From: Nocardioides sp. zg-1230
GTDB lineage: Bacteria > Actinomycetota > Actinomycetes > Propionibacteriales > Nocardioidaceae
Direction: 5' to 3'
DNA length: 64,000 bases
Assembly: GCF_013155335.1 (NCBI RefSeq)
Contig: NZ_JABJQZ010000002.1
Coordinates: 124,001-188,000 of the forward strand
Shown: in pieces, positions 37,931 to 48,374 of the stretch
Position numbering within the stretch: position 1 is the stretch's first letter
How the letters are laid out: every line of letters starts with the position of its first letter
Position numbers and translations under genes: made by a program
The notes under the pieces: generated by a model
Told to the model about the DNA's origin: nothing
The model's input: only the letters and a program-made list of their open reading frames with translations
Databases searched by the model: none

Positions 37931-38872
37931 ATGTTCCTGGTTCCGCACGAGTTCCTGCACGCTCCGTTCGACCGGCCCACAGCGATCGCCGCCGGCGTCC
38001 CCGCGCGCGTGCTCGAGGGCACCCGCTTCCACCGACTGCACAAGGGCGTCTACTGCCACCGGAACCACGTGCTGACGTGGAACGACCGCCTGCGCGCCGC
38101 GAGGTTGGCGCTTCCCGACACGGCGCGTACGACGGGTGCGACGCGGCTGCGCGAGCTGGGGCTCGACGTCGGGGCGCCGTTCCCGCTGCACTTCGTCGTC
38201 GGGGGCGACCTCCACCTGGTGCTGGATGGCGTGTTTCTGCACCGGACCGTGAAGATGCCGCCGCACGACGAGCACGGCGTCAGTGCAGAGGCGGCGTTCC
38301 TCGCCTTCTGTGCCGAGTCGCGGCTCGTCGATGCGATCAAAGTCGGGTCGGTACTGCTGTACCGCGAGCTGATGGACCTCCGGCTGCTCGAGGAGCTGCT
38401 GACGGAGGAGCGGTGGCGCCGCGGGGTGCCCGAGACATCGTTCGTGCTGCCGTTCCTCGACGCGCGTTGCCGGTCCCTGCCGGAGGCGGAGCTGGTCGCG
38501 TACGTCGTCTTCGCGGAGCTGCCCGTGCCGGAGGTCAACCAGATCATCGAGCTCGCCGACGGTTCCGCCGTGACGCCGGACCTGTGGTTCGAGAGCTTCG
38601 GGCTCGCGGTCGAGTACGAAGGCAGCCAACACCAGGACGACCGGGCGCAGTACGTCGCCGACATCGACCGCTACGCGGCCTACCGCCGCAACGGCATCCC
38701 GTACGAGCAGGTGACAAAGGAGCGGCTGCGCTCGCCGAAGGCGACCGTCCGGCTGGTGCACCGCGCCGTGGTCGCGCGCGGGTACGACGGTCCGCCGCCG
38801 AACTTCGACGGCGCGTGGCCCACGCTGTTCAAGCCGCTCCGCGACCTCGTACGCCGCCAGCGCGCCGCATAG
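37931..38872 (+). CDS. DUF559/Vsr-like nuclease-domain protein bracketed by palindrome pairs
   Basis: A 313-residue soluble protein. The N-terminal third (about 1-60) resembles the winged-helix domain common in proteins annotated as AbiEi-antitoxin-like (FDRPTAIAAGVPARVLEGTRFHRLHKGVY). The C-terminal part (about 210-290) has the PD-(D/E)xK pattern of DUF559 and Vsr-related nucleases: TPDLWFESFGLAVEYEGSQHQ, where Asp and the EYE acids are the likely metal ligands. A basic helix with RYAAYRRNGIPYEQV follows. It is not in an operon. The ATG at 37931 is preferred because the winged-helix pattern begins there. Two palindromic elements lie on each side and element C starts four bases after the stop. 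That suggests a link between the protein and these repeats, but this is untested. Confidence 0.7.
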   Translation: MFLVPHEFLHAPFDRPTAIAAGVPARVLEGTRFHRLHKGVYCHRNHVLTWNDRLRAARLALPDTARTTGATRLRELGLDVGAPFPLHFVVGGDLHLVLDGVFLHRTVKMPPHDEHGVSAEAAFLAFCAESRLVDAIKVGSVLLYRELMDLRLLEELLTEERWRRGVPETSFVLPFLDARCRSLPEAELVAYVVFAELPVPEVNQIIELADGSAVTPDLWFESFGLAVEYEGSQHQDDRAQYVADIDRYAAYRRNGIPYEQVTKERLRSPKATVRLVHRAVVARGYDGPPPNFDGAWPTLFKPLRDLVRRQRAA

Positions 38873-38875
38873 GCG

Positions 38876-38925
38876 AGCGGTGGCGCACCCACATTTCCGA
38901 GCGGTCGATTGTGGCTGGGCCACCG
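38876..38925. repeat. Palindromic element C (right inner)
   Basis: A 50-base palindrome starting AGCGGTGGCGCACCCACATT and ending TGTGGCTGGGCCACCG. It begins four bases after the stop of the DUF559-like gene. It is the most diverged of the four but keeps the GTGG...CCACC arms. Confidence 0.8.
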
Positions 38926-38957
38926 ACGACCGGTTGGGCAACACGGACGCGGCCCCC

Positions 38958-39008
38958 GGCGGTGGTCCACCCACACTTGCGAGGCCTCAAATGTGGGTGG
39001 ATCACCGC
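38958..39008. repeat. Palindromic element D (right outer)
   Basis: A 51-base palindrome, GCGGTGGTCCACCCACACTT on one arm and ATGTGGGTGGATCACCGC on the other, nearly perfect. It starts exactly 82 bases after element C, the same period as between A and B. Confidence 0.88.
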
Positions 39009-39038
39009 TCGGGCAGCAGGGGGCAGACCCCGGGGCGC

Positions 39039-39075
39039 GCAACGAGGGCCGGGGGCGACCCCCGGCCCTCGTTGC
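39039..39075. terminator. Strong terminator after sdhB (minus strand)
   Basis: A perfect 17-bp stem: GCAACGAGGGCCGGGGG (39039-39055) with its complement at 39059-39075, loop CGA. It lies 18 bases beyond the sdhB stop on the minus strand and ends the first sdh operon. It also shields the palindrome region from that operon. Confidence 0.88.
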
Positions 39076-39092
39076 GTGTGGAGCGGACCTGC

Positions 39093-39835
39093 TCAGTGAC
39101 CGTGCTTGATCGCGGTGCGGAGGTCCTTGTTGAGCTGCGAGATCACGTCGAGCGGGATCTCCTTGGGGCAGGCGGCGGTGCAGGCGCCGATGTTGGTGCA
39201 GCCACCGAAGCCCTCGTGGTCGTGCTGGGCGACCATGTTGACCACGCGCTCGTCGCGCTCGGGCTGGCCCTGGGGGAGCAGGCCGAGGTGGGTGACCTTG
39301 GCGCCCATGAAGAGCGAGGCCGACCCGTTGGGGCAGGCGGCGACGCAGGCGCCGCAGCCGATGCAGGTCGCGACGTTGAAGGCGCGGTCAGCGTCGTCCT
39401 TGGGGACCGGGACCGAGTGGGCCTCCGGCGCCGAGCCGGTGTTGACCGAGACGTAGCCGCCGGCCTGGATGATCCGGTCGAAGGCGCCGCGGTCGACGAC
39501 GAGGTCCTTGACGACCGGGAAGGCGTCGGAGCGCCACGGCTCGATCGTGATGGTCTCGCCGTCGCTGAACGAGCGCATGTGGAGCTGGCAGGTCGTGGTG
39601 ACCTCGGGGCCGTGCGCGTCGCCGTTGATCATCAGCCCGCACATGCCGCAGATTCCCTCGCGGCAGTCGGAGTCGAACGCGATCGGGTCCTCGCCCTTGT
39701 CGTTGAGCTGCTCGTTGAGCACGTCGAGCATCTCGAGGAACGACATGTCGGGGGAGACGTCGGCCAGCTCGTAGGTGTGCATCGCACCAGCGCTGGCGGC
39801 GTCGGGCTGACGCCAGATCTTGAGGGTCAGGTTCA

Positions 39836-39836
<1 letters not shown>
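39093..39836 (-). CDS. sdhB: Succinate dehydrogenase iron-sulfur subunit (classical type)
   Basis: A 247-residue iron-sulfur subunit of succinate dehydrogenase carrying electrons from FAD to quinone. The N-terminal ferredoxin fold has the [2Fe-2S] ligands in [13 protein letters not shown] and a later TCQLH. The C-terminal part has [14 protein letters not shown] and [14 protein letters not shown] for the [4Fe-4S] and [3Fe-4S] centres. It is the third gene of the sdhC-sdhA-sdhB operon on this strand. Its ATG overlaps the sdhA stop by one base (TAATG). Confidence 0.95.
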
Positions 39837-41884
<2,048 letters not shown>

Positions 41885-41897
41885 GTGCGGTGACCCC

Positions 41898-42617
41898 TTA
41901 CTTGGTGATGATGCCCGCGAGCACGGCGAGCGGGACGAGGGAGAAGCCGATCGAGACGATCAGCGCGGTGACGAAGCCGAAGACCTTGGCGCGCTGCCGC
42001 TTGGCCGCGGTGCCGGTCCAGCCGAGGGTCTGCGCCGCGCTCCAGATGCCGTGGTGCAGGTGGGCGCCGAGCGCCAGCATCGCGACGATGTAGATCAGCG
42101 TCATCCACCACAGGTCGAAGGTGTCGACCATCAGGTTGTAGGGGTCGTTGGTCGAGCCGCCCTGCGGGTTGACCTTGCCGATCGTGAAGTTGAGCAGGTG
42201 CCAGACCAGGAACACGAGGATCGTCACGCCGCCCCAGCGCATCATCAGGCTGGCCCGCGTCGCGCCGGTGTCCTTCTTCATGACGTACTTGGTGGTGCGC
42301 GCGCGAGCGGCGCGGCGCCAGAGCACGACGGCGCAGTAGACGTGCACGACCAGCGACAGGATCAGGCCGAGTCGCAGGATCCAGAGCGCGCCCTCGTGCG
42401 GCAGCATCGGCTCGCCGAGCTCGCGCAGGTGGTGGGCGTACTCGTTGAACGCGTCGTGTCCGGCGAAGGCCTTGAGGTTGCCGTACATGTGCGCGAGCAC
42501 GAAGCCGAGGAAGATGAAGCCGCTGACCGCCATGCCCAGCTTGAGCGCGATGGTCGTGCGCGAGGCCCGCGCACCCTTCACCAGCGTGGGCCGAGGGGGA
42601 GTGAGTTGGGATGCCAC
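41898..42617 (-). CDS. sdhC: Succinate dehydrogenase cytochrome b membrane subunit (classical type)
   Basis: A 239-residue membrane anchor with five hydrophobic helices, the length and pattern of fused SdhCD subunits of the B-type. Likely heme ligands are histidines in [38 protein letters not shown] and [13 protein letters not shown], which fits two b hemes. GTG 42617 is supported by TACCGT 12 bases upstream. The second sdh operon starts divergently 155 bases away. Confidence 0.92.
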   Translation of the reverse strand: MASQLTPPRPTLVKGARASRTTIALKLGMAVSGFIFLGFVLAHMYGNLKAFAGHDAFNEYAHHLRELGEPMLPHEGALWILRLGLILSLVVHVYCAVVLWRRAARARTTKYVMKKDTGATRASLMMRWGGVTILVFLVWHLLNFTIGKVNPQGGSTNDPYNLMVDTFDLWWMTLIYIVAMLALGAHLHHGIWSAAQTLGWTGTAAKRQRAKVFGFVTALIVSIGFSLVPLAVLAGIITK

Positions 42618-42623
42618 GCCGCC

Positions 42624-42629
42624 ACGGTA
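42624..42629 (-). promoter_or_regulatory. Leaderless -10 element for sdhCAB (TACCGT)
   Basis: On the minus strand TACCGT starts at 42629, 12 bases before the sdhC GTG at 42617. This fits the leaderless pattern of the window. Confidence 0.42.
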
Positions 42630-42700
42630 TCGCGGCGGTCGGGCGCACGACGCGCCGAGGGCGTGTGAGGTTTTGCTGGGCGCGTTGTCTTCCGCTCAGG

Positions 42701-42716
42701 CGTGACACAGGTCATA
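42701..42716. promoter_or_regulatory. CRP-like site in the divergent sdh region
   Basis: CGTGACACAGGTCATA matches the mycobacterial/E. coli CRP consensus TGTGA-N6-TCACA at eight of ten positions. Inside it TGAC-N4-GTCA is a perfect palindrome. It lies about midway between the two divergent sdh operons, so a regulator could control both; binding is inferred only. Confidence 0.35.
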
Positions 42717-42771
42717 GTCGGGACCGTCGTCCGGGAGCACTCCCGGATTGCCGGACCTTCACGGAGGACGC

Positions 42772-43593
42772 ATGGCGACAACCGACCGCGGCGTGAGCAG
42801 CCCAACCCGCGCGCGCATCGACGCGCGGACGTTGCGCCAGGACCGGTGGTGGCTCCAGCCCCTGGCCACGTTCGTGGTCTTCTCCGGCTTCGTCGTCTTC
42901 GCCACGATCCGCGCGTTCATGGGCCGTGACTACTACGCCGAGCCGTACCTGTCGCCGTTCTACTCCCCGTGCCTGGGCGACTGCGTCGAGGGCGCCTCGG
43001 ACTTCGGCCAGCCGTTCGCCTGGTGGCCGCTGTCCGCGGCGCTGATCATCCTCATCTTCCCGCTCGGCTTCCGGATGACCTGCTACTACTACCGCAAGGC
43101 CTACTACCGCGCCTTCTGGCTCAGCCCGCCGGCGTGCGGCGTCGCCGAGCCCCACGGGGCCTACTCGGGGGAGAGCCGGTTCCCGCTCATCCTGCAGAAC
43201 GTCCACCGCTGGTTCTGGTACGCCGCCGTGCTGGTCGGCCTGGTGCTGACCTTCGACACGGTCCTGGCCTTCCGGCCGATGCCCGCGGAGTACGCCGTCG
43301 GCGACGGCGAGACCAGCGGCATCCACATGGGCCTGGGCACGCTGCTGATGATCGTCAACATCGTCTTCATCTGGCTCTACACGCTCTCGTGCCACTCGTG
43401 CCGCCACATCGTCGGCGGCCGGCTGCGCCACTTCTCCAAGCACCCGGTCCGCTACAAGCTCTGGACCTGGGTGTCGCGGCTCAACGAGAGCCACGGGAAA
43501 TGGGCGTGGTACTCGCTGTTCTCGGTGGCGGTCGTCGACTTCTACATCTACCTGCTGGCCACCGGAGTGATCCAGGACGTGAGGTTCTTCTAG
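42772..43593 (+). CDS. Membrane anchor of the second succinate dehydrogenase (Sdh1 type)
   Basis: A 273-residue membrane protein with five helices, length and pattern matching the membrane subunit of mycobacterial Sdh1 (the Rv0249c-like protein). Motifs are FRMTCYYYRKAYYRAFWLSPPACGVAEPH, SGESRFPLILQNVHRWFWYAAVLV and SCHSCRHIVGG, with many Tyr, His and Cys. It has GGAGGACGC before ATG 42772. The flavoprotein ATG follows directly at its stop, so the operon is anchor-flavoprotein-iron-sulfur. Confidence 0.85.
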   Translation: MATTDRGVSSPTRARIDARTLRQDRWWLQPLATFVVFSGFVVFATIRAFMGRDYYAEPYLSPFYSPCLGDCVEGASDFGQPFAWWPLSAALIILIFPLGFRMTCYYYRKAYYRAFWLSPPACGVAEPHGAYSGESRFPLILQNVHRWFWYAAVLVGLVLTFDTVLAFRPMPAEYAVGDGETSGIHMGLGTLLMIVNIVFIWLYTLSCHSCRHIVGGRLRHFSKHPVRYKLWTWVSRLNESHGKWAWYSLFSVAVVDFYIYLLATGVIQDVRFF

Positions 43594-45459
43594 ATGACCA
43601 GCGACACCAGGCACCCGATGACCGGCAACGAGATGTCGTACTACGCCGAGGGCGGCATCGAGCGCCACCGGTACGACGTGGTGGTGGTCGGGGCGGGCGG
43701 TGCCGGCCTGCGGGCCGCGATCGCCGCGCACGAGGCGGGCGCGGAGACCGCGATCGTGTGCAAGTCGTTGCTCGGCAAGGCGCACACGGTGATGGCCGAG
43801 GGCGGCATCGCGGCAGCGATGGGCAACCGGTGGCCGGAGGACAACTGGGAGGTCCACTTCCGCGACACCATGCGCGGCGGCAAGATGCTCAACCACTGGC
43901 GGATGGCGCAGCTGCACGCGCAGGAGGCGCCCGAGCGGGTGCTCGAGCTCGAGGACTGGGGTGCCCTCTTCGACCGCACCGAGGACGGGTTGATCAGCCA
44001 GCGCGACTTCGGCGGCCACAAGTACGCCCGCCTCGCCCACGTCGGCGACCGCACCGGCCTCGAGATGATCCGCACGCTGCAGCAGCGCGCGGTGCAGGTC
44101 GGGATCGACGTGTTCATGGAATGCACCGTCACCGACGTGCTGAAGGACGACGGTGGCGCCCTGTCCGGCGTCTTCGGCTACTGGCGCGAGACCGGTCGGT
44201 TCGTGACGATCGAGGCCCCGGCGGTCGTGCTGGCCACCGGCGGGATCGGCAAGTCGTTCAAGGTGACCTCCAACTCCTGGGAGTACACCGGCGACGGCCA
44301 CGCGCTCGCGCTGCGGGCCGGCGCCTCGCTGATCAACATGGAGTTCGTGCAGTTCCACCCGACCGGGATGGTGTGGCCCCCGTCGGTGAAGGGCCTGCTC
44401 GTCACCGAGTCGGTGCGCGGTGACGGCGGGGTGCTGAAGAACTCCGAGGGCAAGCGCTTCATGTTCGACTACATCCCCGACTTCTTCCGGGCGGAGACCG
44501 CCGACACGGAGGAAGAGGCGGACCGGTGGTACGACGACAAGAAGAACAACCGCCGACCGCCCGAGCTGCTGCCCCGCGACGAGGTCGCGCGCGCCATCAA
44601 TTCCGAGATCAAGGCTGGCCGCGGGTCACCGCACGGCGGGATCTACCTCGACATCGCCTCGCGCCGCGACGCCGACTTCATCCGCAAGCGATTGCCGTCG
44701 ATGTACCACCAGTTCAAGGAGCTCGCCGACGTCGACATCACCCAGGAGCCGATGGAGATCGGGCCGACCTGCCACTACGTCATGGGCGGCATCGAGGTCG
44801 ACCCCGACACCGAGCTCAGCTCGGTCACCGGCCTCTACGCGGTTGGTGAGTGCTCGGGCGGGATGCACGGCTCCAACCGCCTGGGGGGCAACAGCCTCTC
44901 CGACCTCCTGGTCTTCGGGCGACGCGCCGGCGAGGCGGCAGCGGCGTACGCCCTGCAGTTCGGGGAGGGCGGCCTCGCGGAACGGCCCGCCGTCACCGAC
45001 GCGTCGATCCGGGCCGGCGAGTGGTCAGCGCTGACGCCGTTCCAGATGGAGGGCGGCGACAACCCGTACACGATCCAGCAGGAGCTCCAGCAGACGATGA
45101 ACGACCTCGTCGGCATCATCCGCACCGCCGAGGAGCTCGAGCAGGCGCTGGTGCGGATCGAGGAGCTCAAGGAGCGGGCGCAGCGGATGTCGGTGGAGGG
45201 CCACCGCCAGTACAACCCGGGCTGGCACCTCGCCCTCGACCTGCGCAACATGCTGGTCGTCTCGGAGTCCATCGCGAAGGCGGCGCTCGCCCGGCAGGAG
45301 TCACGCGGGGGCCACACGCGCGACGACTACCCGAAGACCGACGCCGAGTGGGGCACGAAGAACCTCGTCGTCCGCCTCGACGACGCCGGCACCGGTGTGA
45401 CCCTCGCCGAGCAGCCGCTGCCCGAGATGCCCGACGACCTGCTCCGCCATTTCCAGTAG
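43594..45459 (+). CDS. Succinate dehydrogenase flavoprotein of the second complex (Sdh1 type)
   Basis: A 621-residue flavoprotein close to mycobacterial Sdh1 (Rv0248c-like). It has VVVVGAGGAGLRAAIAA for FAD, KAHTVMAEGGIAAAMGNRWPEDNW (histidine-FAD link region), HVGDRTGLEM, QFHPTGMVWPP and GGMHGSNRLGGNSLSDLLVFG. It differs clearly from the SdhA at 39836 ([11 protein letters not shown]), so the two are not recent duplicates. ATG 43594 abuts the anchor gene's stop. Confidence 0.95.
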   Translation: MTSDTRHPMTGNEMSYYAEGGIERHRYDVVVVGAGGAGLRAAIAAHEAGAETAIVCKSLLGKAHTVMAEGGIAAAMGNRWPEDNWEVHFRDTMRGGKMLNHWRMAQLHAQEAPERVLELEDWGALFDRTEDGLISQRDFGGHKYARLAHVGDRTGLEMIRTLQQRAVQVGIDVFMECTVTDVLKDDGGALSGVFGYWRETGRFVTIEAPAVVLATGGIGKSFKVTSNSWEYTGDGHALALRAGASLINMEFVQFHPTGMVWPPSVKGLLVTESVRGDGGVLKNSEGKRFMFDYIPDFFRAETADTEEEADRWYDDKKNNRRPPELLPRDEVARAINSEIKAGRGSPHGGIYLDIASRRDADFIRKRLPSMYHQFKELADVDITQEPMEIGPTCHYVMGGIEVDPDTELSSVTGLYAVGECSGGMHGSNRLGGNSLSDLLVFGRRAGEAAAAYALQFGEGGLAERPAVTDASIRAGEWSALTPFQMEGGDNPYTIQQELQQTMNDLVGIIRTAEELEQALVRIEELKERAQRMSVEGHRQYNPGWHLALDLRNMLVVSESIAKAALARQESRGGHTRDDYPKTDAEWGTKNLVVRLDDAGTGVTLAEQPLPEMPDDLLRHFQ

Positions 45460-45483
45460 GGCCCACTTCGAGGGAGCTGACTC

Positions 45484-46260
45484 ATGAGTTATGACCTGAA
45501 GCTGCGCGTGTGGCGGGGCGACCAGGACGGCGGGGACCTGCAGGACTACACCGTCGAGGTGTCCGAGGGCGAGGTCGTGCTCGACGCGCTGCACCGCCTC
45601 CAGGCCACCCAGACCGGCGACCTCGCGATCCGGTGGAACTGCAAGGCCGGCAAGTGCGGCTCCTGCAGTGCCGAGGTCAACGGCCGACCGCGGCTGATGT
45701 GCATGACGCGGCTGTCGGACTTCGAGCCGTCCGAGACGATCACGGTCACGCCGATGCGGACCTTCCCGGTGGTCCGCGACCTGGTCACGGACGTGTCATT
45801 CAACTACCGCAAGGCGCGTGAGCTGCCGTACGCCGAGCTCGGCCCGCGCGACGCCGACGGCAAGCGCCGGATGATGCAGGTCGACGTGGAGCGCGGGCAG
45901 GAGTTCCGCAAGTGCATCGAGTGCTTCCTGTGCCAGGACGTCTGCCACGTCGTGCGCGACCACGAGGACAACAAGCAGCACTTCGCCGGGCCGCGCTTCT
46001 TCATCCGCTACGCCGAGCTCGACATGCACCCCCTCGACACCCACGACCGACGCAAGCTGGCGCAGGAGGCGGCCGGCCTCGGGATGTGCAACATCACCAA
46101 GTGCTGCACCGAGGTGTGCCCCGAGGGCATTCACATCACCGACAACGGCATCATCCCGATGAAGGAGCGCGTCGCGGACCGGAAGTACGACCCGCTCGTG
46201 TGGCTCGGCAACAAGATCGGGATCCGCAACAAGGACAACGAGGGCCGCGAGGAGCTCTGA
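45484..46260 (+). CDS. Succinate dehydrogenase iron-sulfur subunit of the second complex (Sdh1 type)
   Basis: A 258-residue iron-sulfur subunit. [2Fe-2S] ligands are in NCKAGKCGSCSAEVNG with LMCMTRL. The second domain has KCIECFLCQDVCHVV and CNITKCCTEVCPEGI. It matches the Rv0247c-like subunit of mycobacterial Sdh1 rather than the SdhB at 39093. It has GGGAGCTGACTC before ATG 45484. The next gene starts four bases after its stop. Confidence 0.94.
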   Translation: MSYDLKLRVWRGDQDGGDLQDYTVEVSEGEVVLDALHRLQATQTGDLAIRWNCKAGKCGSCSAEVNGRPRLMCMTRLSDFEPSETITVTPMRTFPVVRDLVTDVSFNYRKARELPYAELGPRDADGKRRMMQVDVERGQEFRKCIECFLCQDVCHVVRDHEDNKQHFAGPRFFIRYAELDMHPLDTHDRRKLAQEAAGLGMCNITKCCTEVCPEGIHITDNGIIPMKERVADRKYDPLVWLGNKIGIRNKDNEGREEL

Positions 46261-46264
46261 CCCA

Positions 46265-47014
46265 GTGCTCCGTGACGACTTCGACGGCGACGGGCTCGAC
46301 CTGTCGGTGTGGCTGCCGCACTACCTGCCTGCGTGGAGCTCCCGCGCGGCCACGTCGGCGAGCCACCGCATCGAAGGCGGCCGGCTGGTGCTGGACGTCC
46401 CGGTCGACCACCCGGTGTGGTGCCCCGACGACCACGACCCGCCGCTGCGCGTCTCCGGCGTCCAGTCGGGCAATTGGTCGGGACCGGTCGGCAGCACCCG
46501 CGGTCAGCAGCGGTTCGCCGAGGGGCTGACGGTCAAGGAGGAGCAGCCGCGCTTCGAGGGTTGGCTGCCTGCGTCCGGCCACGTCGAGATCCGCTGCGCC
46601 ATGGACCTGTCGCACCGCTCGATGGCCGCCCTCTGGATGTCCGGCTTCGAGGACGACGAGCAGCAGCTGCGATGCGGCGAGCTGTGCGTCGTCGAGGTCT
46701 TCGGCAACGCGGTGCAACCGGGGTCCGCCGAGGTGGGCATCGGCATCAAGGCGTTCCGCGACCCGGCACTCACACAGGACTTCGCGGCGCCCCGGGTCGA
46801 CGTCGACGTGTCCGGCTTCCACACGTATGCCGTCGACTGGGACGCCGACGTCGCGGTCTTCACCCTCGATGGGCACGAGCTGCGTCGCTGCCCGCGCCCG
46901 CCCACGTACCCGCTGCAGCTGATGGTGGCGGTCTTCGACTTCCCCGACGCCTCCACGGGCGACGACGACCACCTGGTGCCGCGGCTGGTGGTCGAGCACG
47001 TCGCAGGGTGGTAG
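46265..47014 (+). CDS. GH16-like concanavalin-type glucanase/lectin protein with altered catalytic motif
   Basis: A 249-residue protein with no signal peptide. It looks like a concanavalin A-like (GH16 or laminarinase) fold: LRDDFDGDGLDLSVW opens it, ALWMSGFEDDE is the typical strand before the active site, and FHTYAVDWDADVAVFTLDGHEL plus YPLQLMVAVFDFPDA follow. The GH16 active-site pattern E-x-D-x-x-E is here E139-L-C-V-V-E144, with Cys replacing the middle Asp. Hydrolysis is therefore doubtful; a binding role is possible. GTG 46265 lies four bases after the Sdh1 iron-sulfur gene, so it may be co-transcribed. It ends one base from the convergent sulfotransferase gene. Confidence 0.7.
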   Translation: MLRDDFDGDGLDLSVWLPHYLPAWSSRAATSASHRIEGGRLVLDVPVDHPVWCPDDHDPPLRVSGVQSGNWSGPVGSTRGQQRFAEGLTVKEEQPRFEGWLPASGHVEIRCAMDLSHRSMAALWMSGFEDDEQQLRCGELCVVEVFGNAVQPGSAEVGIGIKAFRDPALTQDFAAPRVDVDVSGFHTYAVDWDADVAVFTLDGHELRRCPRPPTYPLQLMVAVFDFPDASTGDDDHLVPRLVVEHVAGW

Positions 47015-47015
47015 G

Positions 47016-48227
47016 TCACCACTGCGACGACGGCGAGGTGCGAGCCAGGTAGAGCTGCGCCGCGCGCGCCGCGAGCCCGTTCTCGTCGGCGTGGTGGACG
47101 GCCCGCTTCCGCAACCAGAACCCGCCGGCCCGGGCCTGGCTGGTCAGCACCTCGGCAGGCCCCGGCAGCCGACCCTCCCGCTCGAGGAAGGCGCTGCGGT
47201 AGCGCCGGAAGAGGCGCCCGTGGTCGAGTGCCATCGACACGAGCGCCGCCTGGGTGGCGGCGAGCAGCTCGGGCTCGGTGAGCTCGTCGAGGGCCGGGCC
47301 CGCCGCCGCGGCGTCGTACGCCACCAGGTCGCCGAGGTCGCCGTGAACCGTGAGACCGCGGCGCTCGAGCTCGGCCACCAGCCGCCGGCCGTACGACTGC
47401 GCCCACCCGAGGTGCTCGGCCGGCAGCTCGAGCGGCCGGGCGGTCGTGCCGGCCAGCCGCGCCCGGATCCCGGCCTCGATCACGAAGCGGTGCTGGGTGG
47501 CGTTGAAGCGGTCGCCGACCGCCTCGTTGAGGCGCCGCACCACCTCCAGCTCCGCCGCACCCAGCGAGACGTTGCGGGCGACCTGCTGGTCGCCGGGCCA
47601 GTCCGCCGGCAGCTGCGCGGCCTCGGCGAAACGCGCCAGGAGGGCCCCGCCCGGTGCGCCCCGCGGTGGCACGGTGACGAGCCGGACCCGCTCGGGCGGC
47701 ACCGCCGACGACCAGCTGTCGACGACGCGGAGGAGGTCGTGGCGCCAGTGGAAGGACACGCCCTCGCTCGGCGGCGCGCCCTCCTGTCCCCGCACCGACG
47801 CCACGAAGTCCGCCCAGGTGGCGGTGCCGCCGTTGACGATCGTCTGCTGCCACGCCGAGACCAGCGTGCGCGCCATGTCGCGGGCGCCGACGACGACGTG
47901 CACCCGGTGGGGCGCGAGCGCGCGCACCAGCCGGCGCGCCTGGCGCGGCCGCGCCAGGGACAGCTCCTCCTCGGAGATCACCACGGTCGGGCCGTCGTGG
48001 GCCGCGACCAGGTCGACCAGCCGGCCCAGCGCCCCCGCGGCCTCCCCGCGCAGCTCGCCCCCCACGCGCTGGCCGAGCAGGTCGTACGCCGCGAGACGCT
48101 GGGCACGGTGGCCCCCCGGGAAGAGCACCCCCGCGGCGGCGAGCTGCTCCGCCGTGGCCGCCAGGGCGCCCTGGATCGTGGTCGTCCCTGTCTTGTAGAG
48201 ACCCACGTGGAGGAAGACGTCTGCCAT
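47016..48227 (-). CDS. Sulfotransferase-family protein
   Basis: A 403-residue protein. The N-terminal FLHVGLYKTGTTTIQGAL is the PAPS-binding P-loop of sulfotransferases, followed by VVISEEELS and HRVHVVVGARDMARTLVSAWQQ, the 3'-phosphate-binding segment with Arg and Ser. It should transfer sulfate from PAPS to a hydroxyl or amine, acceptor unknown; cell-surface glycans are typical. ATG 48227 is supported by TAGCGT 13 bases upstream. It is convergent with the GH16-like gene and divergent from mutA. Confidence 0.82.
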   Translation of the reverse strand: MADVFLHVGLYKTGTTTIQGALAATAEQLAAAGVLFPGGHRAQRLAAYDLLGQRVGGELRGEAAGALGRLVDLVAAHDGPTVVISEEELSLARPRQARRLVRALAPHRVHVVVGARDMARTLVSAWQQTIVNGGTATWADFVASVRGQEGAPPSEGVSFHWRHDLLRVVDSWSSAVPPERVRLVTVPPRGAPGGALLARFAEAAQLPADWPGDQQVARNVSLGAAELEVVRRLNEAVGDRFNATQHRFVIEAGIRARLAGTTARPLELPAEHLGWAQSYGRRLVAELERRGLTVHGDLGDLVAYDAAAAGPALDELTEPELLAATQAALVSMALDHGRLFRRYRSAFLEREGRLPGPAEVLTSQARAGGFWLRKRAVHHADENGLAARAAQLYLARTSPSSQW

Positions 48228-48234
48228 GGCCACG

Positions 48235-48240
48235 ACGCTA
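48235..48240 (-). promoter_or_regulatory. Leaderless -10 element for sulfotransferase (TAGCGT)
   Basis: On the minus strand TAGCGT starts at 48240, 13 bases before the ATG at 48227. Confidence 0.5.
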
Positions 48241-48361
48241 GGAACGCGCGGCGGCGAGCACATGGGGCCCGCGTCCCGGTCGGCCGGGAATCTCCGGCGG
48301 CGGGCCGGGACGGTGACCTATCCCATAGCCGGCGGCAGTGACCCTCGCCACGGCGCGGGCC

Positions 48362-48367
48362 TATCCT
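48362..48367 (+). promoter_or_regulatory. Leaderless -10 element for mutAB (TATCCT)
   Basis: TATCCT starts 13 bases before the mutA ATG at 48375, with no ribosome site between. Confidence 0.5.
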
Positions 48368-48374
48368 GCGCAGC

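Noticed and set aside
37689..39008. Palindromes read as a CRISPR array or an insertion-sequence terminal repeat pair
   Set aside because: There are only four unequal copies, in two doublets on each side of a gene. No spacer-repeat regularity beyond the doublets, no cas gene and no transposase was found.
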